Of a DNA stretch of 64,000 nt, positions 1 to 11,160 are shown piece after piece. The notes beneath the pieces are model-generated. The model saw only the letters and a program-made list of their open reading frames with translations, did not search any database and had not been told where the DNA came from. Made by a program: the position numbers and the translations under genes. Every line of letters starts with the position of its first letter. Position 1 is the stretch's first letter. The stretch comes from Darksidea phi (Eukaryota; Ascomycota; Dothideomycetes; Pleosporales; Lentitheciaceae), in contig JASJFT010000124.1 in assembly GCA_030770425.1 (NCBI GenBank), positions 62,001 to 126,000 on the forward strand. The letters are read 5' to 3'.

Positions 1-2640
1 ACCCGCTATACGACCGGATGATGGCACAGATCTTGGCGGAGAAGGATGTCAAGACAGCAAAGTACTGCAAGGAAGTCCTCCGGTCGGTTACTGTTGCCTT
101 CCGGCCGCTGCATCTCAAGGAGCTCGTCGTAGTTGCTGGCCTCCCAAGCGATCAATTTGACAACGACCAGGGAGTCACGGACCTCGTCAGCCACTGCGGC
201 TCCTTTCTCACTGTCCGCCAAGGCATCGTGTCCTTTATTCACCTGTCAGCTAAAGACTACTTTACATCAGGCAACGGCCAGCAGGTATTTGATGGCGCAG
301 TGGCAGAGGAGCAAGGGCGGGTGACTTATCGCCTGCTTAATGCAATGCGCAGCGCACTGCGGAGAGATATGTGCGGCTTAGAGAAGCCAGGGGCACGAAC
401 AGAGGATATGGCAGAGCAGATTAAGGATAGCATCCTCCGGTCAATCGCATATGCATGCGAGTACTGGGTCGATCATCTGTGCGATTCGAAGCTCACATCC
501 TCAGCGAGTTACAACGATGCACTGCAGGACAGGGGCATTGTCGATGTGTTCTTGCGGGAGAAGTTTCTCTACTGGCTAGAGGCTCTTAGTCTGTGCAAGA
601 GCGTACCGAAGGGTGTCGTCTCAGTGGAGAAGCTCAGGTCGCTTATCCAAGTATGCTCCGCTCGATTGCCATAGTTGCGACAATCTTTGGACTAATATAA
701 GCTAGGGAAGAGGAGAAGCGAGTGCGTTAACTGAGCTTGTTAAGGATGCGCATCGGTTTGTGTTGTATCACAAGGGAGCTATTGAGCATAGTGCTCTTCA
801 AACATATGCTTCTGGGCTGTTGTTCAGTCCAAAGAAGAGTTTGATCAGGAGGCTTTTTCAGCACGAAGAGCCAGATTGGGTCACTATCATACCTGCCATG
901 GGCGACAGCTGGGGCGCGTGCCTGCAGACGCTCGAGGGCCATGGCGGTACGGTCTGCTCGGTGGCCTTCTCGCACGACTCGACTCGGCTAGCGTCTGGGT
1001 CGGACGATGATACGGTCAAGATATGGGATGCGAGCAGCGGAGCCTGCCTGTCAACGCTCGAGGGCCATAGCTATGCGGTCTGGTCCGTGGCCTTCTCGCA
1101 CGACTCGGCTCGGCTAGCGTCTGGGTCGTACGACAAGACGGTCAAGATATGGGATGCGAGCAGCGAAGCCTGCCTGTCAACGCTCGAGGGCCATAGCAGT
1201 ATGGTCAGCTCGGTGGCCTTCTCGCATAACTCGACTCGGCTAGCGTCTGGGTCGTGTGATAATACGGTCAAGATATGGGAAGTAAGTAGCGGAGCGTGCC
1301 TGCAGACACTTAAGGGCCATAGCGACAGCCTTATCTCCATCGCCTTCTCGCACGACTCGGCTCGGCTAGCGTCTGGGTCGTACGACAACACGGTCAGGGT
1401 ATGGGATACGAGTAGCGAAGCCTGCCTGTTAACGCTCAAGGGCCATAGCGGTGAGGTTAGTTCGGTGGCCTTCTCGCACAACTCGGCTCGGCTAGCGTCT
1501 GGGTCGTGGGATAATACGGTCAAGATATGGGATGCAAGTAGCGGAGCCTACCTGCTGACGCTCAAGGGCCATCGTAATAGGGTCAGCTTGGTAGCCTTCT
1601 CGCACGACTCGACTCGGCTAGCGTCCGGGTCGGACGATAATACGGTCAAGATATGGGATGCGAGCAGCGGAGCCTGCCTGTCAACGCTCGAGGGCCATAG
1701 CCATGCGGTCCGGTCCGTGGCCTTCTCGCACGACTTGACTCGGCTAGCGTCTGGGTCGTACGACAACACGGTCAAGATATGGGATACGAGCAGCGGAGCC
1801 TACCTGTCAACGCTCGAGGGCCATGCGGTGTGGTCCGTGGCCTTCTCGCACGACTCGGCTCGGCTAGCGTCTGGGTCGGACGACTACACGGTCAAGATAT
1901 GGGATGCGAGCAGCGGAGCCTGCCTGTCAACGCTCGAGGGCCATAGCGAAAGGGTTATCTCCATCGCCTTCTCGTACGACTCGACTCGGCTAGCGTCTGG
2001 GTCGTGGGACGATACGGTCAAGATATGGGATGTAAGTAGCGGAGCGTGTCTACAGACGCTCGATGGTCATAGAGATAGGGTCATCTCCATCGCCTTCTCG
2101 CACGACTCGACTCGGCTAGCGTCTGGGTCGTGGAACACGGTCAAGATATGGGATGCGAGCAGCGGAGCGTGCCTGCAGACGCTTAACGGCCATCTTAATA
2201 GGGTCGGCTTGGTGGCCTTCTCGCACGACTCGACTCGGCTAGCGTCTGGGTCGTGGGACGCTACGGTCAAGATATGGGATGCGAGCAGCGGAGCGTGCCT
2301 GCAGACCCTCAAGAACAGCTACACACATAATCTATCATTCGACCCTACTGGTCGATACCTCCACACTGACTATGGCTCAATCGCTATTGACGCACCGGCG
2401 AATTCTCGTACAGTGAATAACGCGCATTTTCTGCTTCCACTAGGCTTAGATGTAGGTGATAAAGTAAATGGAAGTTGGATTAGGTATAATCGTAAAAATA
2501 TCCTTTGGGTACCTCCAGAGTATCGAGCGACCTGCTCGACCGTGGTTGGGAATACCGTTGGTATCGGCGCTGGTTCCGGAAGAGTATGGATATGCAGACT
2601 TAACCTTAACAGAGCTAAGAACGCTAACAGCAACTATTAA
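1..2640 (+). CDS. NACHT-WD40 NLR protein (HET-E/NWD type), 3' part
   Basis: This is the 3' part of a fungal NLR gene; the N-terminal effector and NACHT ATPase lie off the left edge. The frame is open from base 3. Exon 1 ends at 650 and a 55-base phase-0 intron (651-705, GTATGC donor, CTAAT branch, TAG acceptor) joins it to 706-2640. Splicing makes the post-NACHT helical region continuous (LVKDAHRFVLYHKGAIEHSA, then LQTYASGLLFSP), the usual linker before WD40 repeats. Eleven WD40 repeats follow (928-2304), then a degenerate twelfth blade and a C-terminal tail. Family knowledge: such proteins work in vegetative incompatibility and innate-type recognition, the WD40 propeller being the sensor. 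Without the intron the two exons would look like separate genes. No frameshift is seen in the visible part. Family call firm; the recognition target is unknown. Confidence 0.9.
928..2304 (+). repeat. 11 near-identical in-frame WD40 repeats (126-base unit)
   Basis: Eleven tandem units encode 42-residue WD40 blades of the form TL.GH...V.S.AFSHDS followed by RLASGS.D.TVKIWD. Repeat 8 lacks two codons just after GH and repeat 10 lacks one codon after GSW. Differences cluster at a few positions: the three residues after GH, the residue two after the next V, D/N and T/A in the H[DN]S[TA] segment, and the residue after ASGS (D, Y, C or W). The rest is almost invariant at base level, which suggests ongoing homogenisation with diversification at surface positions, as known for HET-E/HET-D. 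Confidence 0.93.
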
Positions 2641-3272
2641 GGATTCAGCGCAGTCTTCTATTCGCTCTGCTTTTTTTTATAACTCTACTTCATAGGGAGG
2701 GACGGGATATAGTTGAATATATGTACTAGCTATTTTGCCACGTAGAAGCTTCACGAATCTACAACCGTACTGTGACAGGTTAATTGTCTGTACTCTAGAG
2801 CCTTGCTATTGAAAAAAAGAGTAGAAACAGACATTGATTGTACAGTACAGTACTGGGTGGTTGCCAGATGCAATAATTGAACCTAAGCCACGGCGTACTA
2901 CTAGTGGTTGTTAGTGTGATTGATAGAAGCTGATAGAATTAACTCCATTAAGTCCAGATTAGACAGATTCCGTTGTGGCTCGTCGCCTGGATGTAGGATA
3001 CTGAGCCGGCAAATGACCGCCTTATTAATACTACTTGGAGTAATAATTCCCTATCTACCACTGTTTCCAATACACTAACATTCATGTGGTCGTGCGGCGA
3101 AAATGGATCAAAATACCATCATTTTTACCTGAAATGCCACTATTTGACTGGCCGTCTACTATGAGCGCTAGGATAGCTCAAAACGCGTCTATCGCGATTG
3201 CAAAATGGACGCGTTCTGCCATAACAGCAGGCTCTGCCACCACCCAACGCTAAATAACTACGAAGAGCTTCG
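2641..3272. other. No gene seen
   Basis: Moderately AT-rich stretch after the NLR gene with no convincing frame, RNA gene or terminal repeat. Confidence 0.5.
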
Positions 3273-4306
3273 ATGGCAACCTCTCAGCCCGATACTTTAT
3301 ATGTTGGACAGACATTTGCATCGATTAGTCCCGCAAAAGAGTCGGTTCTTCACGTCGTGGTTACCCAGAGGCTTTCTTTTCGAGTAATTCCAGCGGCCCG
3401 ACACGATTCCATGCCAAGTGCCGTTCTAGCAACGAAACAGGGTGCAAAATTCTTCGTTTGAGTTTGTTATATGAAGCGACCTGATCATTTTGAGCTTCGG
3501 AAGTTAAACTTCATACCTGGGACCTTAGCTCCCATCAGGATTGGAAAGCGTCGAACTCTGTGAAACTTATCGCCCGCCGGCACGAGGACATGGTCAAGAG
3601 CGGCTCTCAGACGCGACCACGTCAGATCCAAAACGCCGAAAGACTTTAGTATTCAAATCAGATATCGTACAAGCAAGCGTGGCGCGCACAGAAGGAGATT
3701 AAAAAGAGTACCTTCCTAGACGCGAAGAATACTTTCCAACTGGTCCTTCCGTTCCTTGAGATTGTTACGGATAACGGCTTTAACGAAGATACGGATCTGG
3801 ACGTGGAAGAAAATTATGCCACTTCGAGGGCAAACGCTGCCATCTCTAGGAACGACGATGGATCCTTTGAATGGTTGCCATGCGGCACCACGAGCTGCGT
3901 TCATGCTTTTTGGCACTCCCGGCTGTTTATATATATTAATGGTGCCCATATAAAATCAGACAATAACCTGGTTCTCTTTGTTGTAGCAACGCTTGACTCG
4001 AACGAGGAGATCCTGCCATTGATGTGGGGGTTTGCCAGGAGCGAGTCGAAAGAATCGTGGCTCGACTTTCTCCGTGGCTTTAGGGAATTCGTCCTAGGCA
4101 GCCTGGATACGACCAAGAAGGAACGCAGCAATTTCGAATATCTGACATTCGTCAGTGACCGGGCGAAAAGTCTCGTACCATCCATTTGTATTTGGCCGCT
4201 CTTTCGCCTGCACCATGTTTCGTTCGCGTACGGTCTCCATCTTTTAACACATCCTCGAGTCATTGAGGTGTCCCAGACTGCAATAATTCGATTACGTGAC
4301 AATTGA
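3273..4306 (+). pseudogene. Mutator-like (MULE) transposase relic
   Basis: Three pieces in different frames follow MULE order. 3273-3461 resembles the N-terminal DNA-binding region (YVGQTFASISPAKES, then LSFRV). From 3656 in another frame comes the pre-catalytic motif ISYKQAWRAQKEIKKS. This runs without a break into the DDE core to 4306: FIYINGAHIKSDNNLVLFVV, then ILPLMWGFARSESKESW, the SDRAKSL turn, and HHVSFAYGLHL standing for the usual HRFC..HL..N. A TAG at 3647 and at least one frameshift separate the first two parts. The catalytic block ends early and no terminal inverted repeats were recognised. This is a dead class II element; the family call rests on the combined motifs. Confidence 0.75.
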
Positions 4307-4734
4307 CTCTGGCGACACGTTCCGCCATGTTTGCAAAACAACGCTGGGGGACTGGGAGAAAGCCACTGGACTCAGCCAGGAACGACAGGCAGAGTTGGCG
4401 GAACGATGCTGGGTAGCGCGTACGAAGGCGCAAGCGCGAGCAATCAGAGCGAGCGCGCATCGAAGCAGAAGAAGAGCGGTTGCCATCGCAAGCCTTAGAG
4501 GCGCAAAAGATAGTAGACGTGAGTATTGCATAGATTTCATTCGAACACTGCCGAAAGTCTGCCTATTCATACCATCGGATAAAAGACATATGAATCGCGA
4601 CTTTCATTCCTGACATTTGATTGCTGATAAATTACAGGCAAGTATTGTTTTGAGTACACCTCCAAAAACAACATGCGAGTTAACAAGTTTTAAGTTATAA
4701 GCCCCTGTATCTTGCTCAGGCGAAGCACTCACAA
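4307..4734. other. Unassigned; short open frame 4296-4613 (+)
   Basis: An open frame continues beside the MULE relic with an Arg/Ala-rich sequence (RTKAQARAIRASAHRSRRRA). It could be the decayed transposase C-terminus or chance. No homology recognised. Confidence 0.3.
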
Positions 4735-5021
4735 TCACTTGTAGTAGTGCTTTGGAGCAATCACGTTGTTGTCCTTATCCGGTTCAAACACAGAGTAGTG
4801 TTGTGTCGGATCATTGTTGCTTGAGTAAAAAGTCTTCGCAACGATAAACACATGACTTACTTCATTGCTACTTGTACCATTTCTGGCTTCAGATTGTCTT
4901 TGTACTTTTCAGCCACTGCAGCAAACTCGGATTGCGTGCTCTGAGGAAGGTAGGGGCGTTCCCAAGTATCCGTCTTCGTAACATATGCGACTGTGACTGT
5001 CTTGCCCTGGCTCGTGGCCAT
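4735..5021 (-). CDS. Small protein of a kinase-linked family, copy 1 (81 aa)
   Basis: ATG at 5021. Exon 1 is 5021-4861 and exon 2 is 4819-4735, separated by a short 41-base phase-2 intron (GTAAGT donor, AAG acceptor). The spliced frame is exactly 82 codons with stop. Without splicing it stops at once (TAA overlapping the donor). The protein carries KTVTVAYVTKTDTW near the N-terminus, YKDNLKPEMVQVAM before the intron, and HYSVFEPDKDNNVIAPKHYY at the C-terminus. The same three blocks and the same intron position and phase recur in the gene at 9626-9994, which is the main evidence that it is real. No signal peptide, membrane segment or known domain is seen. It is transcribed away from the kinase-like gene starting at 5385. 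Function unknown; the short intron is the weakest part of the model. Confidence 0.62.
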
Positions 5022-5384
5022 GGTTTTGATCGCTTAGCTCGCTCTGTACATTCTGATAAGGTCTTTGGGTAGAGTATGGGTGGAATAATGATGTGTTGTA
5101 GTATGAAAGGATTCTCACCCGATTTTACACTTACTTCGAATATGTCTCAATAAGCGCTGAGGTGGAGCAGACGCTAAGGATGCGATACGGAAACATATTT
5201 TTCTTTTCATTGGCTCTACAACCTTTCCGCATATGCGCGACCAAGTGATGCAAGCGCTTAATGATGAAACCTCAGGGCTTTGCCGGCCGTGTTCGCACGT
5301 GATGGCAAGACTCGCTAAGCCGCCTAGTATTTGTCAACAACCATCTGTTCCATTGTCACCCCCTCATCACCCGCGGCGAGAAGC

Positions 5385-6537
5385 ATGTTCCGGACGAGTA
5401 TCAGAATGGCATCACCAATGCCCATCAATCTAGTTGGCTCAACTGGACGTTGTTATCTCTTCAAGAAGTTGATCCAGGAAAGACCGTACCTTGGTCGTGT
5501 TTGGTTAGCATCGTTCGAGCACCCTCCCGTATCGTTTGCCTTTTGCTATAACTAACACTCTCGTAGATCTGAAAATGACGTGTTCGTGTTGAAAGATATA
5601 CCTCAGAACATATTCTCAGCCTTCAACGAGAACATTCGACCAAGACTTCCTCAAACTCCCCACATACGACTACCATTGGACACTATCCCAGATCAGCGCA
5701 TATTTGTGTACAAATACCTCGATGATGATTTCCTGAGTCTGGTTCGGAATCAGATCCCAGTGCGAGCTCGGAAGGAAATTCTCAAAGCTACTTTGCAAGG
5801 AATTGCAGACATACACGACCGCGACATTGTCCATTTAGGTGAGCCCAACGATTTGACCCTTTGCACGGTCAATATGAATGACTAATCTTCTGTAGATGTC
5901 AAGCCTGACAACATTGTAGTCAATTATCGCCATGTTGACCAAGAGGTCGTAGTCCAACAGGTACAAATCTCTGATCTTGAGAATGCAGCCTATCTCCCAA
6001 AGCCTAGGTGTAGCAAAGGAATGCTAGCTGGAAATGATAACTGGCGCAGCCCTGAAGGTCATTTTAAGGGAGAGCTGAACAAACCATCTGACTTATATTC
6101 ATTCGGGCTGGTAGTAAGTGCTTAAGTTAAGTTGAGTAAGGATTTTTCATGGCTGACATACTAAGTGCATCTACGCTGTTCTTGGGCGTGTCATACTAGG
6201 GCCTGATGACGACTTCAAATTACACGAATCGAAAGGCGCACTACCTGCGTTCATCCGCCTGCAGCGCCAAATATCATATTTGGGGGACAAAGAAGGGCTG
6301 AATGGGCTCATGAAGCATGTTGGTGACGAGGAAGCGAACTGCGAGATTCTTAGAATGCTTTGGGAGGAGCGAGCGGCAGATTATATCCCATATGTGCCGT
6401 TCTCAGAGTGGACAGATGTTGACTCGACGTTCAAGGACTTGATCCGAGGGTTGAATAGTCTGGACCCCTCACAGCGGCTTACAGCTCGTCAAGCATTGAA
6501 CCATCCCTGGTTTGAGAGCGTCGAAACTGTTCGCTAG
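5385..6537 (+). CDS. Protein kinase-like protein with DFG changed to DLE
   Basis: Four exons: 5385-5512, 5567-5838, 5896-6113 and 6166-6537 (329 aa); phases agree at every junction. ATG 5385 or 5406 could be the start; 5406 aligns with the MSSAPVD start region of the paralogue at 7790-9131. Visible features: ATP-site lysine in VFVLKD, catalytic loop HLDVKPDN (restored by intron 2), SDLENA where DFG is expected, WRSPEGH as an APE-like motif, FGLVCIYAVLG, and a C-terminal lobe ending in LTARQALNHPWF. The catalytic Asp, Lys and Asn are kept, so weak activity or a regulatory role are both possible. It lies head to head with the small-protein gene ending at 5021, with 363 bases between. Substrate unknown. 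Confidence 0.8.
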
Positions 6538-7236
6538 TTTGCCCGTCATAAAGACCCTTAGAATTACTGTTTGCAGTGCGCATAAGCCGTGAGGTCTTAT
6601 CAGAAGCAAACGAACGCCTTAATCACGCTAGCAGGGAGGACGGCCGACCCGCTCTGGCCATAGGGTTGCGGAGATGGAGTTATTCTCGTGGCGCGCTGAG
6701 AGAGAGATCAGGATAGCACGTGTGGTGACAGTGTGGTGGGATAGACGCCAGAAGACTCTTACGGTGCGGCAAATTCTAGCTAGGGTCTGCTCTAGGCTTA
6801 GCGTCATTGCGCCATCGGCATATCACTAGCCACAGGTCCTTTCGTCTTGGCGGTTGTGTGTGGCTGTTGCTGAGTCAACCAAAGTGGCCCAGCATCTAAA
6901 CCGCGATGAGTCTCCGCGAATTTTTGGGGGGCGGTTCCTCAAGGCACACAACTTCCCTTCTCACACTGCGCTTCAATTTCGGTCACCTATGCTCTCGCCG
7001 ACATACTCATCCGAGCGACCTAATCACGACCTACGCGTCTGCCGACGATGACGGTTTCGTCTTGGTCGGAAGGGGTCAAATCCAGAACAATGGGCAAAGG
7101 GTTGGATGGCGTTCGCGATACTTACACTTCGAATGAAGAATAAAAGTTAATGTTGGTCAACTTCTTATGCGAGCAGTGTCTAATGCGAATAAGGCTGAAA
7201 TATATCCTCGATCTGATACACACCGTGCCAGGCCTT
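6538..7236. other. No gene assigned
   Basis: Contains short frames (for example 6906-7136, with SADDDGFVLVGRG) that match nothing I recognise. Confidence 0.4.
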
Positions 7237-7640
7237 CCCGCCCCTCGTTCGCTACCCTCAAAGCGCGGTACAGCGATTTATTCCGATAACTTTGACCCTG
7301 CACGGAACAGGCCTCTACATGATGCAGTCCTCAATAATGAGCCCGATGAAGTCATCTGGGATTAGGTCTACGACGCCGTCCAGCAAACACTATGGCTGCG
7401 CAACACGAGCAGCTTCATAAACTCGACCAAACCCCGCAAATACGTAGACAATGTATTGAAGGAGGACGTGGGAGTCCCTGGGTTTTTCGAAGCCTTGGAG
7501 AAATCGCAGGCCTCGAGCCGGCAGCGCAGGCCGTGTTCGAAAGGTGCACAGCCGGGATAGTCCGCTCTACCGGGAGGAGAGCAGCTGAAGGAGTAAGGGA
7601 AAGGGGCATCTTGAGCTGGTCGCACGGCTTGAAGATGGAC
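7237..7640 (+). pseudogene. FunK1-type kinase relic, N-terminal part
   Basis: Broken frames follow the N-terminal region typical of fungal FunK1 genes: RPLHDAVLNNEPDEVIWD then a TAG, then VYDAVQQTLWLRNTSSF, then TKPRKYVDNVLKED, then VPGFFEAL, continuing in another frame as GEIAGLEPAAQAVFERCTAG. At least one stop and two frameshifts are visible, and the kinase domain itself is absent. The relic sits between the two kinase-like genes of the mirrored duplication. The family call comes from recognising the motif order. Confidence 0.65.
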
Positions 7641-7789
7641 TACAGTTCGGGTACCAGTACCGGCTGAACCTCTCTTCGCCTCAATGAATACACAGTACTT
7701 TATTGCCGTCTAATGCAGCAGTTGAAGGCGCTATATCGAATATACTAAACCAAGCCACGTAATTCTGCTTCCCTCGCCTTCTGCGGATC

Positions 7790-9131
7790 TCACCCACCTT
7801 CAAACCACTTATGTGCCAATGCCTCGCGTGCCGTAATTCTCTTCCCCGGATCAAAGTTCGTCATGGCACAAATAAGATTTTTAAAATCTTCGTCGACGCC
7901 CTCCCAAAGGGAGAATGGTCTGCGCGGGTTGTCTTTGTTGAAACCATCCCGAGTTACTTCAAAAATAGGAACCCAAGGATTGTCGCCAAGATGTTTTAGG
8001 AACCCACTTAGTCCGTCCTTATCTGCAAAGTACGAGATTTGGCGTTCGATTACTACGGCTAAGGGCTCCACACCCTCGTTTAGCTCCTCTTCCCCAACGG
8101 CAAAGATAACGCGTTTATGCACCGCGTAAATGCACTATATAAAAAAAAAAAGTAAGTAACCATCTCAAAATCCAAGATTTTGTATGCGCGCGAATACAAG
8201 CGAAGACGTGAAATGAGTGTCGAATTGAACTGGTAAATGCCCAAAGAGTGGAGATGAATAGAAGCGAAGTTGTGGCAGAAATGTTGGTAGAAGCAGAAAC
8301 TTACAACAAGGGCGAAAGAGAAAATATCAGACGGCTTATTCACCGGTCCTCGGGCGTGTGCTTCGGGACTCCTCCACATCCAGTTACCTGTTTGTTTTCC
8401 AATTATATGTAATCCAGGAGGGATATATGCGGCATCTTCAAGGTCCCCAAGCTAGACTCGCTCGATAATTATTCCGTTTCCGTCCTGATGCTCTTTCCAG
8501 TCGATCAAAACATTGTCCGCCTTAATATCTGCCTAATATAAGTCACTGCTCATTGCTCCGCGGAAGGATAGAAGCTACCCGTGTGGACAATATCCTGATC
8601 ATGGAGTTCCGCGATTCCACGAAGTGCATCTTTCAGGATCCGTTTTGTTACTACGAGGGGCAAGTCCTTCTGAACGAGGCGGAGGAGATGATCGGCGAAG
8701 TACTGGAACACGAACATAGACTTCTCGGGGATGGTGTCATTGACGAGGCGGATATAGTTAGCGCTACCGCGTAGCCTATCGTTTATATCTAGAAGGTCCT
8801 TAAAATTGACCTCGTGAACATACTTCAGTATGAACTTTTGGTTGCTAGTACTGAGGAAACAGTAAGCAGGTAAATCATAGCGAGGCGTGATGACTTGCGT
8901 AGCGAAGTAAACCCGGCGTAATGGAAATGTTTCTTCCTGAAGCACCCGTTCGATGCTATAATGACAACCAGACTGGCCAATGTACTTATTAGAGTCTACC
9001 GGGGCAGATGACATTGCGCTTGTATTGCCATGAAGCGTGGTCCGGACAATAGTTGGGATTCTTAGTAAAGCCGGTTTGCAGGTTGTGAGTCGCGGTGTGG
9101 CCAGAAAAGAGAGAGAGCGTAGCGATAGCAT
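7790..9131 (-). pseudogene. Protein kinase-like paralogue with one in-frame TAG
   Basis: Paralogue of the gene at 5385-6537, on the opposite strand. Exons: 9131-8899, 8850-8579, 8528-8305 and 8134-7790. Intron 1 (48 bases) has a GC-AG boundary (GCAAGT), intron 2 is 50 bases and intron 3 is 170. ATG 9131, 9248 or 9014 could start it; 9014 aligns with the paralogue. Motifs: FILK lysine, HTDIKADN catalytic loop formed at intron 2, GDLEDA instead of DFG, WRSPEAH, and ITAREALAHKWF at the end. A TAG at 8454-8452 replaces the Gln expected just before LGDLED (the paralogue has VQISDLE), a C-to-T type change in the catalytic region. Apart from that stop the gene is intact, so the loss may be recent. 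Confidence 0.75.
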
Positions 9132-9625
9132 TAGAGGCGATAACTTTGGAGAAGGCCTATTGATGTCGCATTCCGGCAACGGCGCAAAAGATTTGATGGG
9201 GAGAAGTGGTTTTCTGATCCCCGACTTTGCCGCGCGAGCAAATCGCATGCTGGGCCGACGCGGTGCACGGGCTGGTTCCGTGCACAAGCTGGTCGAATAC
9301 GAGAAGTAGAATAAGCGCTGAGCTACCTCGCCGCCTCCTGTCTTTCAGCTTCCGGACCATTTCTAGCGAAACCAAAACTAGATTGCCATGGTATTTCATT
9401 TGCCGTATTTAGGTCGTCACGGAGCATTGCGGCACATCATCGCAGAGTCGAAGCTGTTGCCTACAGCATGAAAGAGTATAAAGAAAGCCGTTCAATGGTG
9501 TCCTTGGGGACAGACAAACATTCATACCAATCATCTTATACCGTTCAAAATTACCCCTTCCGCTCGCACAAGTTCCCAAAAGCATTGCTCTTCCTTGAAA
9601 TCTGAAGTCCAACTCCTTTGCAACA

Positions 9626-9994
9626 ATGGCGGCGAGATACGTTTCCAGCCAGCTTATCCAAAACGTTCAGAAGGGTGCAAAAACCGTCGCGGTTGAGTTC
9701 GTCGATAAGACGGCTACTTGGACCGTCCAGCAGGCTTTCCTTCTATTGGCGTCTAATCCTAATTTGGCCAGGTCGTCAAAGACAACATCGACACCCTCCA
9801 ATCTACAACCACCACAGTTGCTATGAAGTAAGCCACTTGAGCCTTCTCCTAATAGAGTATGTGGATATACTCACCATTAGGAAAGGGAATCCGAACATCA
9901 GAGTGACAAGGATAAGCGTGTACACTACACGGCTTTTGAACTGGACAACAATGGCAATGTTGTACGCACATCTCACTTCATGCAGCAGAAGTAG
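9626..9994 (+). pseudogene. Small protein of the kinase-linked family, copy 2
   Basis: ATG 9626 with a good context. It encodes KTVAVEFVDKTATW, then VVKDNIDTL and TVAM, then an intron (9828-9885; GTAAGC donor, AAG acceptor chosen to keep frame, although a TAG lies five bases earlier) and a last exon with HYTAFELDNNGNVVRTSHF. These blocks match the gene at 4735-5021 in order, spacing and intron position. One base appears to be missing near 9771, so the first block and VVKDN are in different frames; a 21-base gap with intron-like ends is too short to explain this. The copy is therefore probably broken. It is divergent from the kinase-like relic at 7790-9131, repeating the arrangement of copy 1. 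Confidence 0.6.
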
Positions 9995-10557
9995 AACGGA
10001 ACAGCCGGGGTCACTAGAGGCTATAACCCCTAAGAACAGTGTCATCAATAGTTGGGAGAGTGAGAATTTCTCGGGCCTGGTATCCGAAGTCCAAGCTTTT
10101 ACTATTCCCTTGATACATCTCATCCTACATTCGTTACCTCTACTGTTTTACCTACCGTAGTCCCTCGTTCTACTGGTGTGCTCACCTCATGTATTTAAGA
10201 CCGGATATCAGCTTCGTTGACCCGAGCGCTGGTCTCGGCTCCAAATGCTATTGGTCGTAGATCCTTATCAGAAGTGCAACGCATCAGCCAATCTCTTAAG
10301 CGTGGCCTCAACCGGGGGCATAAATCCATAGTAAATGGGGAGACTTGGGAGTGTTATGACCGCTTGCGATTGACCAAAACACACGCTAATGTTATACGAA
10401 ACGATACTCTCGAAAGGAATGTGTTGTATGACGTAGTATACTAATGCACTGAACTCATCATCGTCCCCGATATATCCCCAGATGGAGCCAGTAGCATCGC
10501 TGCAATCCACTCGACTTGGTCGTGTAATAAAAAACAATACGAACAATACCAATGGTC
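9995..10557. other. No gene assigned
   Basis: The minus strand carries a 94-codon open frame (10268-10552) without recognised homology. Nothing else stands out. Confidence 0.35.
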
Positions 10558-11160
10558 TTAGAAGCCACCATCGCCATCAAGCATCCAAGAGTTTGTTCTC
10601 GCAATTTTCTTCCTTTCTTCTCCGATCTTCTCCACCCATGTATCCACACAGGCAATTGCATGGCGGGGTGATCGCTTGTTTGCTAACAACAGCGACATAA
10701 TTTCAGCTGGGCTGAACTTCAGCTTCGGTACCCTCGCCACAAACTCTTGTGCCAGCTGGGTTAACTCGCTGTCTTTTACGACATTCTCTTTCCCAGTTTG
10801 ATAGTCGCCTCCGATAACATTTGTCGGCTTGGGATCATATACAAAGAAGAATAGTTGACTAATCATGTCTTCATCGGCCAGGTGGAACTCTATCTTCATA
10901 TCCACGTGTCCCGGACGTATGAGCGCCGTGTCCAGATGCTCGATATGATTGGTTGTCATGATCAGCACTCGGTCTTCTGGCGACCCCATACCGTCAAGGA
11001 CATTAAGAAGGGTAGATAGGGATACCATTTTGGAGTTAGTCATTTGCGAAGAAGAGGTGCTCTGCCCAACAGCCTTGTTGCTGCTTGCGGTCCGTTTCGA
11101 GCCAACGGCATCAACATCCTCGAGTAAGACAACACAATGCCGAGGGAGCTCGGGAAAAGT

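Noticed and set aside
1071..2312. Minus-strand frames of up to 150 codons across the WD40 array
   Set aside because: They are antisense shadows of a codon-periodic repeat; the plus frame is a clear WD40 protein.
9037..9309. Plus-strand frame of 90 codons
   Set aside because: Antisense to the kinase-like gene leader; no features.
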